Source of the DNA: CAWCXF01 sp963799455
GTDB lineage: Bacteria; Pseudomonadota; Alphaproteobacteria; Rhodobacterales; Rhodobacteraceae
Direction of reading: 5' to 3'
Assembly (NCBI GenBank): GCA_963799455.1
Contig: CAWCXF010000007.1
Location: 1,488,001-1,552,000 of the forward strand
DNA: 64,000 nt
In this document: positions 54,466-63,252 of the stretch, piece by piece
How the letters are laid out: every line of letters begins with the position of its first letter
Position numbering within the stretch: position 1 is the first letter of the stretch
Notes under the pieces: generated by a model
Database searches by the model: none
What the model was told of the DNA's origin: nothing
What the model saw: only the letters and a program-made list of their open reading frames with translations
Made by a program: the position numbers and the translations under genes

Positions 54466-55220
54466 ATGCCGAGGAGGAGGCGCAAGCCCGAGGGGATCGT
54501 TGCGATCCCGCGCGACCGGGACGGCACGTTCGACCCGTAGCCGATCGCCAGGTGCCACCGGCGGTTCCCGGCCTTACGAAGGTCGTCTCGATGCACGCCC
54601 GCGGCATGAGCGTGCGCGCGATCCGCGATCACCTCGGGGATCTCCACGGCCTCGACCTCTCGGCGGACATGATCTCCGCCACCGCCGACGCCGTGCTGGA
54701 GGAGGTCGCCGAGCGGCAGTCTCGGCCGCTCGATGCCTGCTGTCCGCTGGTCTTCTTCGACGCGGTCCGGGTGAGGATCCGCGGCGAGGGGTTCGTCCGC
54801 GAAGGGCGTCCCCATCGCGCTGGGCATCCAGCCCGATGGCCCGCGCGATGGCCTCGGCCTCCGGGCCCTGCAGGCCGGGGGCGCGGCGTGCTGGCTCCGG
54901 GTCGTGGACGAGATCGAGGCCCGCGGCGTCGCCGACGCGCTCGTCGCGGTCGTCGCGGTCGTCGGCGGCCTGAAGGGCCCCGAGGCGGTCGAGGCCGCGG
55001 GCGCCCCGAGACGGCCGTCCGGGCCCTCGGTCGGGGCCGGGGGCGGGCTCTGCATCGCCCCCCGATCGGCCGCTCGGTCGAGCCCGCGGCCTGGAAGGAC
55101 CGCCGCGCCGTGGTGCCCGAGCCGCGCGCCATCCCCCGCGCCCCGCCGCGCCCAGGACGCCGCGGCGGGGCGCGCGGCGCTTCGGGGGCGCGGCGCTTCG
55201 CTCGCCATCGCCCTCGGAGC
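54466..55220 (+). pseudogene. IS256-family transposase remnant, broken by stops and frameshifts
   Basis: Begins ATG 54466 with MPRRRRKPEGIVAIPRDRDG, then a TAG, then in the next frame VSMHARGMSVRAIRDHLGDL, LDLSADMISATADAVLEEVA and PLDACCPLVFFDAVRVRIRG, where the FDA Asp is the first catalytic residue of IS256 (mutator-like) transposases. Later pieces (RVVDEIEARGVADALVAVVA, VEPAAWKDRRAVV) appear in other frames. At least three frame changes show long-standing decay. Confidence 0.75.
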
Positions 55221-55229
55221 GATGGCGGT

Positions 55230-55690
55230 CGACGGCTCGCCCCCGCGGTCATCGGCGATCGCGCGCGCGAGTGCCTGGCCCTCGTCGCCGACACCTCGAT
55301 CCCCGGCGCGCGGGTCGGCATGCCGCGCTCGCCCGCGGTGATGCGCGCCTCGGCGGGCCGAGGACGTTCGTGTCGGACGACGGGACCGAGCTGACGAGCC
55401 GCGCGGTCCCGCGCCGGCAGGGCGAGGTCGGGGTCGCCTGGCACACCATCGCCCTGGCAGGCCGACCCGAGGCACGCCTTCGTCGAGGGCTTCGACGGGC
55501 GGCTGCGCGACGAGTGCCTGAACGAGGAGGCCTTCGACGGCCTCGCCCCCGCCTGGCCCGCGTCCTCGCGCGCCGGCGGCACGACACCGACCACCTGCGG
55601 CCGCATCCGTCGCTGGCCGGCCTGACACCCGCGCAAGCACGGTGGTCGCTCGAACTCCCAGACGACCCGAACACCGCCGCGCTCGCCATC
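55230..55690 (+). pseudogene. IS3-family transposase (integrase core) remnant
   Basis: Frame fragments include RTFVSDDGTELTSRAVPRRQ (the D-x-G-x-E/T-F/L motif with the second catalytic Asp), GFDGRLRDECLNEEAFDGLA (the third catalytic Glu in the DECLNE motif) and SLAGLTPAQARWSLELPDD. These are the end of an IS3-type OrfB, with several frameshifts and the first third lost. Confidence 0.75.
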
Positions 55691-55912
55691 GACCCCTCGA
55701 TCAGCCACCAGGCCGCAGCACCCCCCTATCGCCCAGGGCGTCGAGGGGCGCAGGTCAGGACGAGCGAGAGCCCAAACCGGGCCGCCCAAGACCTCCAAGA
55801 AGCGCGAGCTGGGGATTTCGAACTGACCCACCACCCGCCTCGGGGCGGGTCTGGACAGGCTGCGCCGCGCGCTCTATCAGGCCGTGGCCCGGCGGCCGCG
55901 TCCGCCGCCCGT

Positions 55913-55987
55913 GCCCGGGTAGCTCAGGGGTAGAGCAGCGGATTGAAAATCCGCGTGTCGGTGGTTCAAATCCGCCCCCGGGCACCA
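55913..55987 (+). tRNA. tRNA-Phe (anticodon GAA)
   Basis: Complete cloverleaf: acceptor GCCCGGG at 55913-55919 pairs with CCCGGGC at 55977-55983, discriminator A at 55984 and encoded CCA at 55985-55987. The anticodon stem GCGGA/TCCGC holds the loop TTGAAAA with anticodon GAA at 55945-55947. The T arm GGTGGTTCAAATCCGCC is canonical. IS remnants lie before it and an IS21 element begins about 100 bases after it. Confidence 0.97.
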
Positions 55988-56148
55988 TTCCCCCTCTTGG
56001 TTTCGAGCCTCATGTCCTGCGGTCCGGTGGCCTGCGCTCGGCTCGGACGCTGCGTCCGCCACGACGGAGGGAAGGGTGCCGGTGCGCGGGTGTATCAAGC
56101 GACATTCGGAACTGGCCCGGTGGCGACACCAGGATCTGGCCCACCCCG

Positions 56149-56946
56149 TCATGTGGTTTCGACTTCGGTTTCAAGCGCCGGGCCGGCCTTCTGCAGAAGG
56201 CCGGCCCGGCGCTTCTCGCGCAGCCTGTAGCTGTCGCCCCGGATGGTGATGACGTGGGAGTGGTGGAGCAGGCGATCGAGGATCGCGGTGGCCACCACCG
56301 GGTCGCCGAACACCGCGCCCCACTCGCCTACGGACCGGTTCGAAGTCACCAGCATCGCGCCGCGCTCGTAGCGGCGGCTGACGAGCTGGAAGAACAGGTG
56401 AGCGGCGTTGGGCTCGAGCGGCAGGTAGCCCAGCTCGTCCACGATCAGCAGCTTCGGCTTGGCGAAGTGCGCCAGCCGCTCCTCGAGCCGGCCCTCGACC
56501 TGGGCCTTGGCGAGGTTGGCCACGAGCGCCATGGCGCCGGTGAAGAGCACGGTGTGGCCGGCCACGATCGCTTCGCGGCCGAGCGCCACCGCAAGGTGCG
56601 TCTTGCCCACGCCCGGGGGGCCGAGCAGCAAGAGCGCATCGCCGTGGGCGATGAAGCGCCCCGTCGCGAGGTCGCGGATCTGCCCCTTGTCGACCGAGGG
56701 CTGGGCGGCGAAGTCGAAGCCCTCCAGGGTCCGCACGAAGGGGAACTTCGCCAGCCCGAAGCTCATCTCGATGCGGCGCTGATCCTTCCGTGCGATCTCG
56801 CGCTCGCAGAGGAAGGCGAGCGCCTCGCGCAGGGTCATCTCCCCCCGCGCCGCCTCGTCGAGCAAGCCGTCGAGCTGGTCGCGCACCGCCGTCAACTTCA
56901 AGCGCGTCAGCATCCGGTCGAGCTCGTCCTGGGTCTGCGCTCCCAT
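56149..56946 (-). CDS. istB: IS21-family helper ATPase
   Basis: A 265-residue AAA+ ATPase that selects the target and activates the IstA transposase. Walker A GPPGVGKTHLAVAL, Walker B LLIVDELGYLPLEPN and sensor LVTSNRSVGEWG are intact. It begins at the ATG overlapping the istA stop (TGATG), so translation is coupled. The protein runs nearly to the element end and looks functional. The last residues (LETEVETT) come from the terminal region. Confidence 0.92.
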   Translation of the reverse strand: MGAQTQDELDRMLTRLKLTAVRDQLDGLLDEAARGEMTLREALAFLCEREIARKDQRRIEMSFGLAKFPFVRTLEGFDFAAQPSVDKGQIRDLATGRFIAHGDALLLLGPPGVGKTHLAVALGREAIVAGHTVLFTGAMALVANLAKAQVEGRLEERLAHFAKPKLLIVDELGYLPLEPNAAHLFFQLVSRRYERGAMLVTSNRSVGEWGAVFGDPVVATAILDRLLHHSHVITIRGDSYRLREKRRAGLLQKAGPALETEVETT

Positions 56947-58253
56947 CACCAGGCGCCCCCGGCCACCGCCTCGTACTCGGCGAGCGGGCGCAGCAGCGCC
57001 GGCGCCGGGATCGGCGCGGCCTCGGCTGCCTCGGCGTCTTCTCTGACCACGCGGCCGGCGGCACCCGCGACGCCCTCGAAGTGAGCGCGGTCGGTGAAGC
57101 GCCCGCGACGGTCCGCGCTGCGGGGATGACGGGCCACCTCGATGCCCGCATGGGTGACCTGCACAGTCTCGGCCGTGACCAGCACGCTCACTCGCTCCCC
57201 GATCAAGCGCCACGGCACCGAGTAGGCGTTCGTCTCGATCTCCACCGCGCAGTCCGCTCCCACGCGTCGGCTCAGCTCGCGCGCGGCCAGGAACGGGCCG
57301 CGGTCGGGCAGCGGCCGCAGGGCGGCGGCCTCGTCGCGCGCGAAGCGGACCATGGGCGCCTCGCCGGTGGTGCCGTGGACGCGCTGATCGGCGATCTCGC
57401 GCGTCCACTCGGCCAGATGCGCCTCCAGGGCCGCGAAGCTCTCGAAGGTTCGCCCCGCGACCGCGTTGCCCTTCACGTAGCCCACGCCGCGCTCGTCCTT
57501 GCCCTTGGTCCGCGCCCGGTACGGCGCGCAGGCCTGGACCCGGAAGCCCCAGTGCCGCGCAAAGGCGTGGAGCTTGGGGTTGAGCACCACCTCCCGCGTC
57601 GCCGCGTCGTGGTGCAGGATCAGAGCGCGCGCATTGTCGAGCAGCACCTCCTCAGGCACGCCCCCAAAGGCTGCGAAGGCACTCTCCATGCCTTCGAACC
57701 AGTGCTCCTGGCGCTCGCCCAGGAAGGCCCGGACGTGCAGCCGGCGCGAGTGGCCCAGCGTCGCCACGAAGAACGACACCGGTCGCAGAGCGCCCTCGAT
57801 CTCGACCCGCCTCTGGCCGAAGTCGATCTGCAACTGCTGGCCCGGGCGCGTCTCGAACCTCACCGTCGCCCGCGCTTCGGCCCGTAGCGCTTGGCGCAGC
57901 GGTGCCACCGCACGCTCCACCGTGCGCAGGCTTACCTCAATGCCCCTCTCGGCCGCGAGCTCCTGGCGAACCACGTCCGCGTTGCCCGCGTGGCGGCGGA
58001 AGCGCTCGGACAGCCAGCCCCCAAGACCGTCGAGCGACGTCTTGCGTGTCGGTGCCACCGGGCGTCGCCAGCCGCCCTCGCGCAGCCACCGCCGCACCGT
58101 CGTCCGCGAGCACCCCAGCTCCGCCGCGATCCGCCGCGCCCCCCAGCCGAGCGCCTTCAGCCTCAGCATCGCCGACACGTCGTCCGGCTCCTTCATCTCG
58201 TCCCTCCGCAGACCTTCAGTCCGCAGAAGCCTCTCCGTCACTGGCATGGTCAT
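56946..58253 (-). CDS. istA: IS21-family transposase
   Basis: A 435-residue DDE transposase. N-terminal helix-turn-helix (ALGWGARRIAAELGCSRTTV, then RRWLREGG), catalytic Asp in QLQIDFGQRRVEI, second Asp in EEVLLDNARALIL and Glu in RTKGKDERGVGYVKGN. The length is in the normal range for the smaller IstA group (about 430). The start at 58253 has alternatives within 20 codons (MKEPDDVSAM). With IstB intact, the element may still be mobile. Confidence 0.92.
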   Translation of the reverse strand: MTMPVTERLLRTEGLRRDEMKEPDDVSAMLRLKALGWGARRIAAELGCSRTTVRRWLREGGWRRPVAPTRKTSLDGLGGWLSERFRRHAGNADVVRQELAAERGIEVSLRTVERAVAPLRQALRAEARATVRFETRPGQQLQIDFGQRRVEIEGALRPVSFFVATLGHSRRLHVRAFLGERQEHWFEGMESAFAAFGGVPEEVLLDNARALILHHDAATREVVLNPKLHAFARHWGFRVQACAPYRARTKGKDERGVGYVKGNAVAGRTFESFAALEAHLAEWTREIADQRVHGTTGEAPMVRFARDEAAALRPLPDRGPFLAARELSRRVGADCAVEIETNAYSVPWRLIGERVSVLVTAETVQVTHAGIEVARHPRSADRRGRFTDRAHFEGVAGAAGRVVREDAEAAEAAPIPAPALLRPLAEYEAVAGGAW

Positions 58254-58332
58254 CCAGGCCCTCCCCTCAGGCTACCGAGGGGGCCAGTTCCTCATGTCGC
58301 CTCCGGACCAGTTTGCCGTGACGCCTGACAGG

Positions 58333-59360
58333 GTGCGGCCGGTGCCGTGGGCATCGGCTCCGATCTCGATCGCGTAGGGGGTGGACTCCGCCGCGGGAGG
58401 TCCATGTGCGGGCCGCGTCCGGAGACCGCTCGGCCGCCGATCGGGTCGTCCAGCGGACCTTCGGGCGCGGAGGCCGGTCGCCCTTGGGCGGGCGAAGCGG
58501 GGAACGGCGAAGCGGGGAACGCGGTCTGGGATCGGCGCCTTGCGTCGAGAACCGGGGTTCCGTGGGAGTTGTTCGAATTGTATGCCAGGGGCCGGCGAAG
58601 CGGGCGGGGTCGAAGCGGCGTGTTCGGAGCGGGCGGAAGCGTTCGCGGGGCTGATCGAGATCGGACTGATCCTGCCCGGGTCTGGTGGCTCTTCGGGATG
58701 GGTCTGCGGACCTGGAGAGGAGCATGGGATGGGCGGCAGACGACGGCGGGAGCTCCCCGAGGCGGGGGGCCCTGCACGAGGCGGTGGAGCGGGTCCGGAC
58801 GGGCGGGGTGACGATCATCATGGCGGCGGCGGACGAGCTCGGGCGGCACGAGACGGTGCTGCTGCGCGCGATCCAGCGCTTCATCCAGCGCTGCGGCGAG
58901 CCGGGTATGGTGACGCCGCGGCGGCGCTCGGCGGGCTTTGCGTGGCCGAGCTCGACGCACCCCAGCCGAGGAGGGCCCCACCCTCCAGATCACACCTGCC
59001 CCCGCCTGATCCGGTGGCCCGGGACCACACCCGGAACCACACCTCATCGACGGACACGACCTCATCCCGTGCCCCGACGGGCTGAGCGTGCGCCCGTCCG
59101 GACCGCCGCGCGCGGCGGCCCCGATCCCCCGGCCGTCTCGGAAGCAGGAGCGCATCCGGGACCGTCCACGACGGGGCCGGCGTGTCGCGGCGCCCGGGCG
59201 CGAGGAGGCGTCCCCGGCGCACGAAGGGGACGCGCCACACGTCGACGCCCGGCGCCTGGACGGGCGGGGGCCCGGGGCGCGGGTCGCGGGGCGCGGATCA
59301 CGGGGCGGGTCACGGGCCGGGCGGTCGCCAGCCCGCCGACGAGGGCCCGATCGACGCGCT
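58333..59360. other. Accessory stretch between two insertion elements
   Basis: About 1 kb without a supported gene. Open frames on both strands are Arg/Gly/Ser-rich and lack domains. A 15-bp unit (GCGAAGCGGGGAACG) is doubled at 58492-58506 and 58507-58521. Patches of lower GC around 58560-58600 suggest foreign or decayed DNA. Confidence 0.45.
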
Positions 59361-59397
59361 CATTGCTTTCACTCACAGGATCGACTCCCCATGAGCG
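59357..59397 (-). other. Hairpin at the tnpB end of the element (possible guide-RNA scaffold end)
   Basis: CGCTCAT at 59357-59363 and ATGAGCG at 59391-59397 form a 7-bp stem that spans the tnpB stop and the left inverted repeat. In known TnpB systems the guide (omega) RNA is made from the 3' end of tnpB and the adjoining element end, with the guide just outside. Here that guide would be the minus strand from 59360 downward. This is inference. Confidence 0.35.
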
Positions 59398-60638
59398 TTC
59401 GCAACGTTCGGAGGTGGCCCGACGCGGCTAGGACCGGCGTGAGCCGCCCCCCCGCCGCCATCGGCAAGACCTCGCATTCGCCCCATCGCGGGGGCCGATT
59501 TCCGCAACGCTTGCGGTATCGGGGCGGCATCCGCCGCCCTCGCGCCGCCCAGGATCACCCGAGCGGCGGCCACGTCCCGGTCGTGCCGGGCTTCGCAGCC
59601 TTCACACACCCACTCCCGCACCGAGAGGGGCAGTCTCGCGCCGACATGGCCGCAGTCGGGACAGACGCCCGTGCTGCGCGCGAAGCGAGGGTGGACGTGC
59701 CACGCCCGACCCGCCCACTCGGCCTTCGTTCGAAGAGTCCTGACGAACTCTCCCAGCCCAGCGTCGGCCAGCGATCCCGCCATCCGGGTCCGCATCAGGC
59801 CACGCAGGCTCAAGTCTTCCACGGCAAACCCCGCGTAGGTGTCCACCAGCGCCCGCGTCGCCTTGTGCATGTGGTCGCGCCGCGCGTCGCGCAGGTGCCG
59901 GTGCGCGCGGCCCAGCCGGGCGACGGTGCGGCGGCGGTTGACGCTGCCCTTCCGGCGCCGGTCGCGCTCGCGGCTCAGACGCCGGATGCGCTTGGCGGCG
60001 CGCCGCGCCAGCCGCGGGTGCGCGATCCGCGCCCCGTCGCTCAGGGTCGCCAAGTGCGCGAGCCCGCCGTCGATCCCGACCACGGGGAGCGTCGGCGTGG
60101 CGTAGAGCTTCGGGGGGGCCTCGAACTGCACCGCGACGTGCCAGCCGCGCGGCTCCTGGCGGACGGTGACCTGCTTCATGGCGGCGCCCTCGGGCAGCCG
60201 CAGCCCGCGCACCCGCACCCAGCCGATCTTGGGCAGGCGGACGCGCCCCGGCTCGACGCGGACCTCGCGGCCGACGAAGGAGAAGGCGTCCGGGCGATCC
60301 GAGCGGCGCTTGAAGCGCGGGAAGCCCTTGCGCGCGGCGCCTCGGCTCCGGGCGCACTCGCGCAGCGCGCGGTCGAGCCGCCGGACGGTCATCTGCGCGG
60401 CGCGGTGCGGCAGGCCTGCGAGCCGCGGGTCGGCGCGGAGGAGCGCAGGCAGGCGGGCCGACATCTCGGCGTAGAACACGAACTCGCCACGCTCGGCGTA
60501 GCGCTCGCGGTTCTCGGCCACGAACAGGTTCCACAGCGCGCGGCACTGGCCTCCGATGCGCGCGACCTGCGCCAGAGGACCGTCCACGGCGCCGCCGTAG
60601 AGGCGGCCGCGGGCGGCCTGCATGACGGGGGCGCTCAT
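59373..60638 (-). CDS. tnpB: RNA-guided endonuclease TnpB (InsQ/TnpB family)
   Basis: A 421-residue TnpB. The RuvC-like active site is complete: Asp190 in VVGIDGGLAHLATLSDG, Glu274 in FAVEDLSLRGLMRTRM and Asp355 in HDRDVAAARVIL (the usual Asn two residues later is Ala). The zinc finger has Cys326, Cys329 (CPDC) and Cys345, Cys348 (CEGC). The N-terminal helix-turn-helix-like part and the middle QEPRGWHVAVQFEAPPK are normal. The spacing closely resembles that of active TnpB nucleases. The ATG at 60638 overlaps the transposase stop (ATGA). The last 45 or so residues, rich in Gly and Pro, are read from the element end. The usual partners are Y1 (IS200/IS605) or serine (IS607) transposases; a DDE-type partner is uncommon. 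Confidence 0.92.
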   Translation of the reverse strand: MSAPVMQAARGRLYGGAVDGPLAQVARIGGQCRALWNLFVAENRERYAERGEFVFYAEMSARLPALLRADPRLAGLPHRAAQMTVRRLDRALRECARSRGAARKGFPRFKRRSDRPDAFSFVGREVRVEPGRVRLPKIGWVRVRGLRLPEGAAMKQVTVRQEPRGWHVAVQFEAPPKLYATPTLPVVGIDGGLAHLATLSDGARIAHPRLARRAAKRIRRLSRERDRRRKGSVNRRRTVARLGRAHRHLRDARRDHMHKATRALVDTYAGFAVEDLSLRGLMRTRMAGSLADAGLGEFVRTLRTKAEWAGRAWHVHPRFARSTGVCPDCGHVGARLPLSVREWVCEGCEARHDRDVAAARVILGGARAADAAPIPQALRKSAPAMGRMRGLADGGGGAAHAGPSRVGPPPNVANAHGESIL

Positions 60639-61549
60639 GCGAGCAGCGCGCGCAGGGAGAGCCGCCCGTGACGGCCGATCAGGCAGCGCGCGATGGACTC
60701 GCCGGCATCGTGAGAGAGCCGATTGTAGCGGAAGGTGTGCTCGGCTGCGTAGCGGTGCAGGTGCTTGGGCGACACGGCGTGATGGATGCCCGTGAGCGCC
60801 ATTTTGAAGAGGCCGAAGAAGCCCTCCGCGGTGTTGGTGTGCACGCGCACGCCGTCCTCGGTGCGGGCGTATTCGCCGGCCGCGTGCCGCACGGCGTGGT
60901 GGCGCCTCATCTTGCCGCCGAACCAGGCGTAGGTGGCCAGCTCGTCGGTGCACAGGATGGAGCCCCGATCGAGCCACCCGAACATCAGCGGGTCGAGCGC
61001 GGCTCCGCTGGCGGAGGCCGCCACGGCGGAGCGGGCGGTGCCGCCTCGCTAGACGGCGGCGAACAGCATCGGCTTGTCGGTGCCGCGCCCGCGCGTGGTG
61101 GGCTCGCGGTGCTTCTGCCGGTTGCGGGCCTTGCCGCCGACGTAGGTCTCGTCGGCCTCGACGATGCCCGACAGCGGCAGGGACGCGCCGCCGTCCATCA
61201 TCGCGCGCAGGCGGTGCAGCAGGTGCCAGCAGGTGCGATACTGGATGCCGAGCTGGCGCGACAGGCTGGCCGCGCTGATCGGCTTGGCGGTGCTGAGCAT
61301 GAGATACATCGCCAGATACCACACCCGCAGCGGCAGGTGCGTGCCCTCCATCGCGGTGCCGACGGTGACGGAGAACTGGCGGCCGCAGGGCCGGCAGCGG
61401 TGGAGGCCGGGGCGGCCCTTCACCGGCGTCGCCTGGCCGACCGTGCCGCAGGCCGGGCACTCCGGGCCGTCCGGCCAGCGCACGCTTTCCATGTGCGCGC
61501 GGCAGGCGTCATCGGTGCCGAAGGTCTCGATGAAGGTCATCAGGTTCAT
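60635..61549 (-). pseudogene. IS1595-family (ISXO2-like) transposase with one in-frame stop
   Basis: Reads MNLMTFIETFGTDDACRAHM, the zinc ribbon CPACGTVGQATP...CRPCGRQFSV, MEGTHLPLRVWYLAMYLMLS and IVEADETYVGGKARNRQKHR with the first catalytic Asp. After PMLFAAV comes TAG at 61049-61051, where GAG (Glu, as in AAVERGG) is expected. In the same frame the protein continues: LDRGSILCTDELATYAWFGG with the second Asp, EDGVRVHTNTAEGFFGLFKM with His/Asn and Glu, and LHRYAAEHTFRYNRLSHDAG to the stop at 60635-60637. A single G-to-T change therefore cuts a protein of about 304 residues. No other frame damage is present, so the event looks recent. Confidence 0.9.
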
Positions 61550-61630
61550 GAGAGAAAGCTAGCATGATCATGACTGAAAGCAATAGGTCCCTGGATCGAT
61601 CCGCTCGGCCGGGGGCCGCGCGCACCCGCC

Positions 61631-61759
61631 CCCTCCGCCCCCTCGCGCCGGGGCACGACGACACCCTCACGCAGATGCGGCCCCACTGGCGCCCTCCGCC
61701 CCCCTCGCGCCGGGGCACGGCCCCCCGTGCCCGTCCCCGTGCCCGTGCCCGTGCCCGTG
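61631..61759. repeat. 27-bp direct repeat and a hexanucleotide array
   Basis: CCCTCCGCCCCCTCGCGCCG and the following bases occur at 61631-61657 and, with one extra C, at 61692-61719. Right after it comes a run of six CCCGTG units (61724-61759, one reading CCCGTC). They are contiguous, so this is not a CRISPR. They lie between the TnpB element and the peptidase gene. Confidence 0.8.
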
Positions 61760-61851
61760 CCAGGGGATGACCGTCATGAGGGCTCGAACCCCCCGGAGCC
61801 CCCGACGGGATCCCGAACCGGTCGGCCGGACGCGAGGGACGCCGCCGGGCG

Positions 61852-63252
61852 TCACGACCCGCTCGGCGCCCCGCCTTCGCCCAGATCCCAAAAGAGCCCC
61901 GCCATCAGCCGCAGCGCGTCGCGGCACAGCGGCGTCAGGACGTGCTCGTCGGGCGCGTGCTGCGAGCAGCCGCGGTAGGAGTGCGGCACCCAGATCGTCG
62001 GCAGGCCGAGGATGTCGGCGAACACGTCGTTCGGCAGCGAGCCCGCGAGGTTCGGCAGCACGTGCGGCGCGCGGCCCGACATGCGCTCCAGCGAGCGGGC
62101 GACGCGGCGCGCCCAAGGGTGGCCGGGATCGAGCCGCGTCGCCGCGAAGGCGCCGCTCTCGTGGGGCCGGATCCCGACCGCCTCGAAGCCTCCGGCGTCG
62201 AGATGGCGACGCAGCGCGGGCAGGATCGCGTCCGGGTCGGTGCCGACCACGTATCGCAGCTGGCACGTCGCGCGCGCGGTCCCCGCGATGGCGTTGACCG
62301 GCGCCTCGGGGACGCCCGCCGTCATCGCCAGCACCGCGAAGGCGTTCCAGCCGAAGGCGCGCTCGGCCGGGGTGAGGTCGGGCTCGCCCCAATCGGCGTC
62401 GATCGCGGGGCCGTCCCCGCCCTCGACCGGCAGGCCGCGCAGCGCCGCGCGCACCGAAGGCGTCAGGCTGTCCGGGCGCCATTCGGGGACGCGGATGGCC
62501 CCGCGCGCGTCGCAGATCGACGCGAGCGCATGGGCGAGGATCTGCGCCGGGTCGGCCAGGAGCCCGCCCCAGTTGCCCGAATGATGCGCGCCCTCGCGCA
62601 GGCCCACCACGAGGTCGAAGTTGAGCGCGCCGCGCGCGCCCATGAAGATCGTGGGCGTGCCGGGCTGGAGCCTCGGCCCGTCGGAGGCGATCAGCACGTC
62701 GGCCCGCAGGCGCTCGGCGTGGAGGCGCATCAGGTCCGCCAGCCCCGGCGATCCGGTCTCCTCCGAGGTCTCCAGGACGATCTTGAGGTCGAAGCCGAGC
62801 CGTCCGCGCTCGGCCAGCACGGCTTCGAGCGCCGTGAGGTTGATCAGGTGCTGGCCCTTGTTGTCGGCGGTGCCGCGGCCGTAGAGGCGATCGCCCTCCT
62901 CGACCAGCCGGAAGGGGTGCAGCCCCTCGCGCCAGGCGCCGGCCTGGCCGCGGATCACGTCGCCGTGGCCGTAGGTCAGAACGCAGGGCCCGCCGCCCTC
63001 GATCCGCTGCCCGAGCAGGATCGGGCCTCCGCGCGGGTCGGGGTTCCCGACGATCTCGCAGGCGACGCCCAGCCGCTCGAGCCGCGGGCGGATCGCGCGC
63101 TCCAGATAGGCGGCGAGCGCGGGCGCCTGCGCGGGCTCCTGGCTCTCGGTCTCGTGGGCCACCAGGTCGGAGAGGTCGTCGCGGAAGCGGCCCGCGTCGT
63201 GGTGGCGCTCGACGCGCGCGACGGCGCCCTCGCGCGAGGGGGCTACGGTCAT
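61852..63252 (-). CDS. M20-family metallopeptidase
   Basis: A 466-residue zinc dipeptidase or carboxypeptidase. Zinc ligands: His in LTYGHGDVIRGQ, Asp in LYGRGTADNKGQHLINLTAL, the catalytic Glu pair in LETSEETGSPGLADLM, Asp in LIASDGPRLQPG and the last His in PHSYRGCSQHAPDEHVLTP. A dimerisation domain sits between residues about 200 and 310 (FMGARGALNFDLVVGLREGA, then HHSGNWGGLLADPA). The start ATG overlaps the upstream glycosidase stop (ATGA at 63249-63252), so the two are expressed together. Substrate unknown. Confidence 0.9.
   Translation of the reverse strand: MTVAPSREGAVARVERHHDAGRFRDDLSDLVAHETESQEPAQAPALAAYLERAIRPRLERLGVACEIVGNPDPRGGPILLGQRIEGGGPCVLTYGHGDVIRGQAGAWREGLHPFRLVEEGDRLYGRGTADNKGQHLINLTALEAVLAERGRLGFDLKIVLETSEETGSPGLADLMRLHAERLRADVLIASDGPRLQPGTPTIFMGARGALNFDLVVGLREGAHHSGNWGGLLADPAQILAHALASICDARGAIRVPEWRPDSLTPSVRAALRGLPVEGGDGPAIDADWGEPDLTPAERAFGWNAFAVLAMTAGVPEAPVNAIAGTARATCQLRYVVGTDPDAILPALRRHLDAGGFEAVGIRPHESGAFAATRLDPGHPWARRVARSLERMSGRAPHVLPNLAGSLPNDVFADILGLPTIWVPHSYRGCSQHAPDEHVLTPLCRDALRLMAGLFWDLGEGGAPSGS

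Larger units (their letters stand above)
56091..58332 (-). mobile_element. IS21-family insertion sequence
   Basis: A complete element of about 2.24 kb with istA and istB on the minus strand. The terminal regions 56091-56144 and 58279-58332 are imperfect inverted repeats: both start TGT and share AACTGG(C/T)CCGG(T/A)GGCGACA followed by an AGGA.CTGGCCC motif about 10 bases on, in inverted order. The multiple CTGGCCC-type sub-repeats are typical of IS21. Flanks share only GGG, so a target duplication is not proven. Confidence 0.85.
59361..61585 (-). mobile_element. IS1595-like transposon carrying tnpB
   Basis: A 2.2-kb unit bounded by inverted repeats: CATTGCTTTCACTCA at 59361-59375 on the plus strand and TATTGCTTTCAGTCA at 61571-61585 on the minus strand (13 of 15 bases identical). 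Between them, in order of transcription, lie an IS1595/ISXO2-type transposase (with one internal stop) and a tnpB gene joined to it by an ATGA overlap. The tnpB stop codon is inside the left repeat. I could not find a matching 8-bp target duplication in the flanks. Confidence 0.75.

Noticed and set aside
55913..55987. Integration site of a genomic island at tRNA-Phe
   Set aside because: I saw no integrase gene and no second copy of the tRNA 3' end downstream in the window.
61049..61051. Programmed read-through or pyrrolysine at the TAG in the transposase
   Set aside because: Homologues are expected to have Glu here (AAVERGG) and there is no sign of a suppressor or structured element; a simple G-to-T change explains it.
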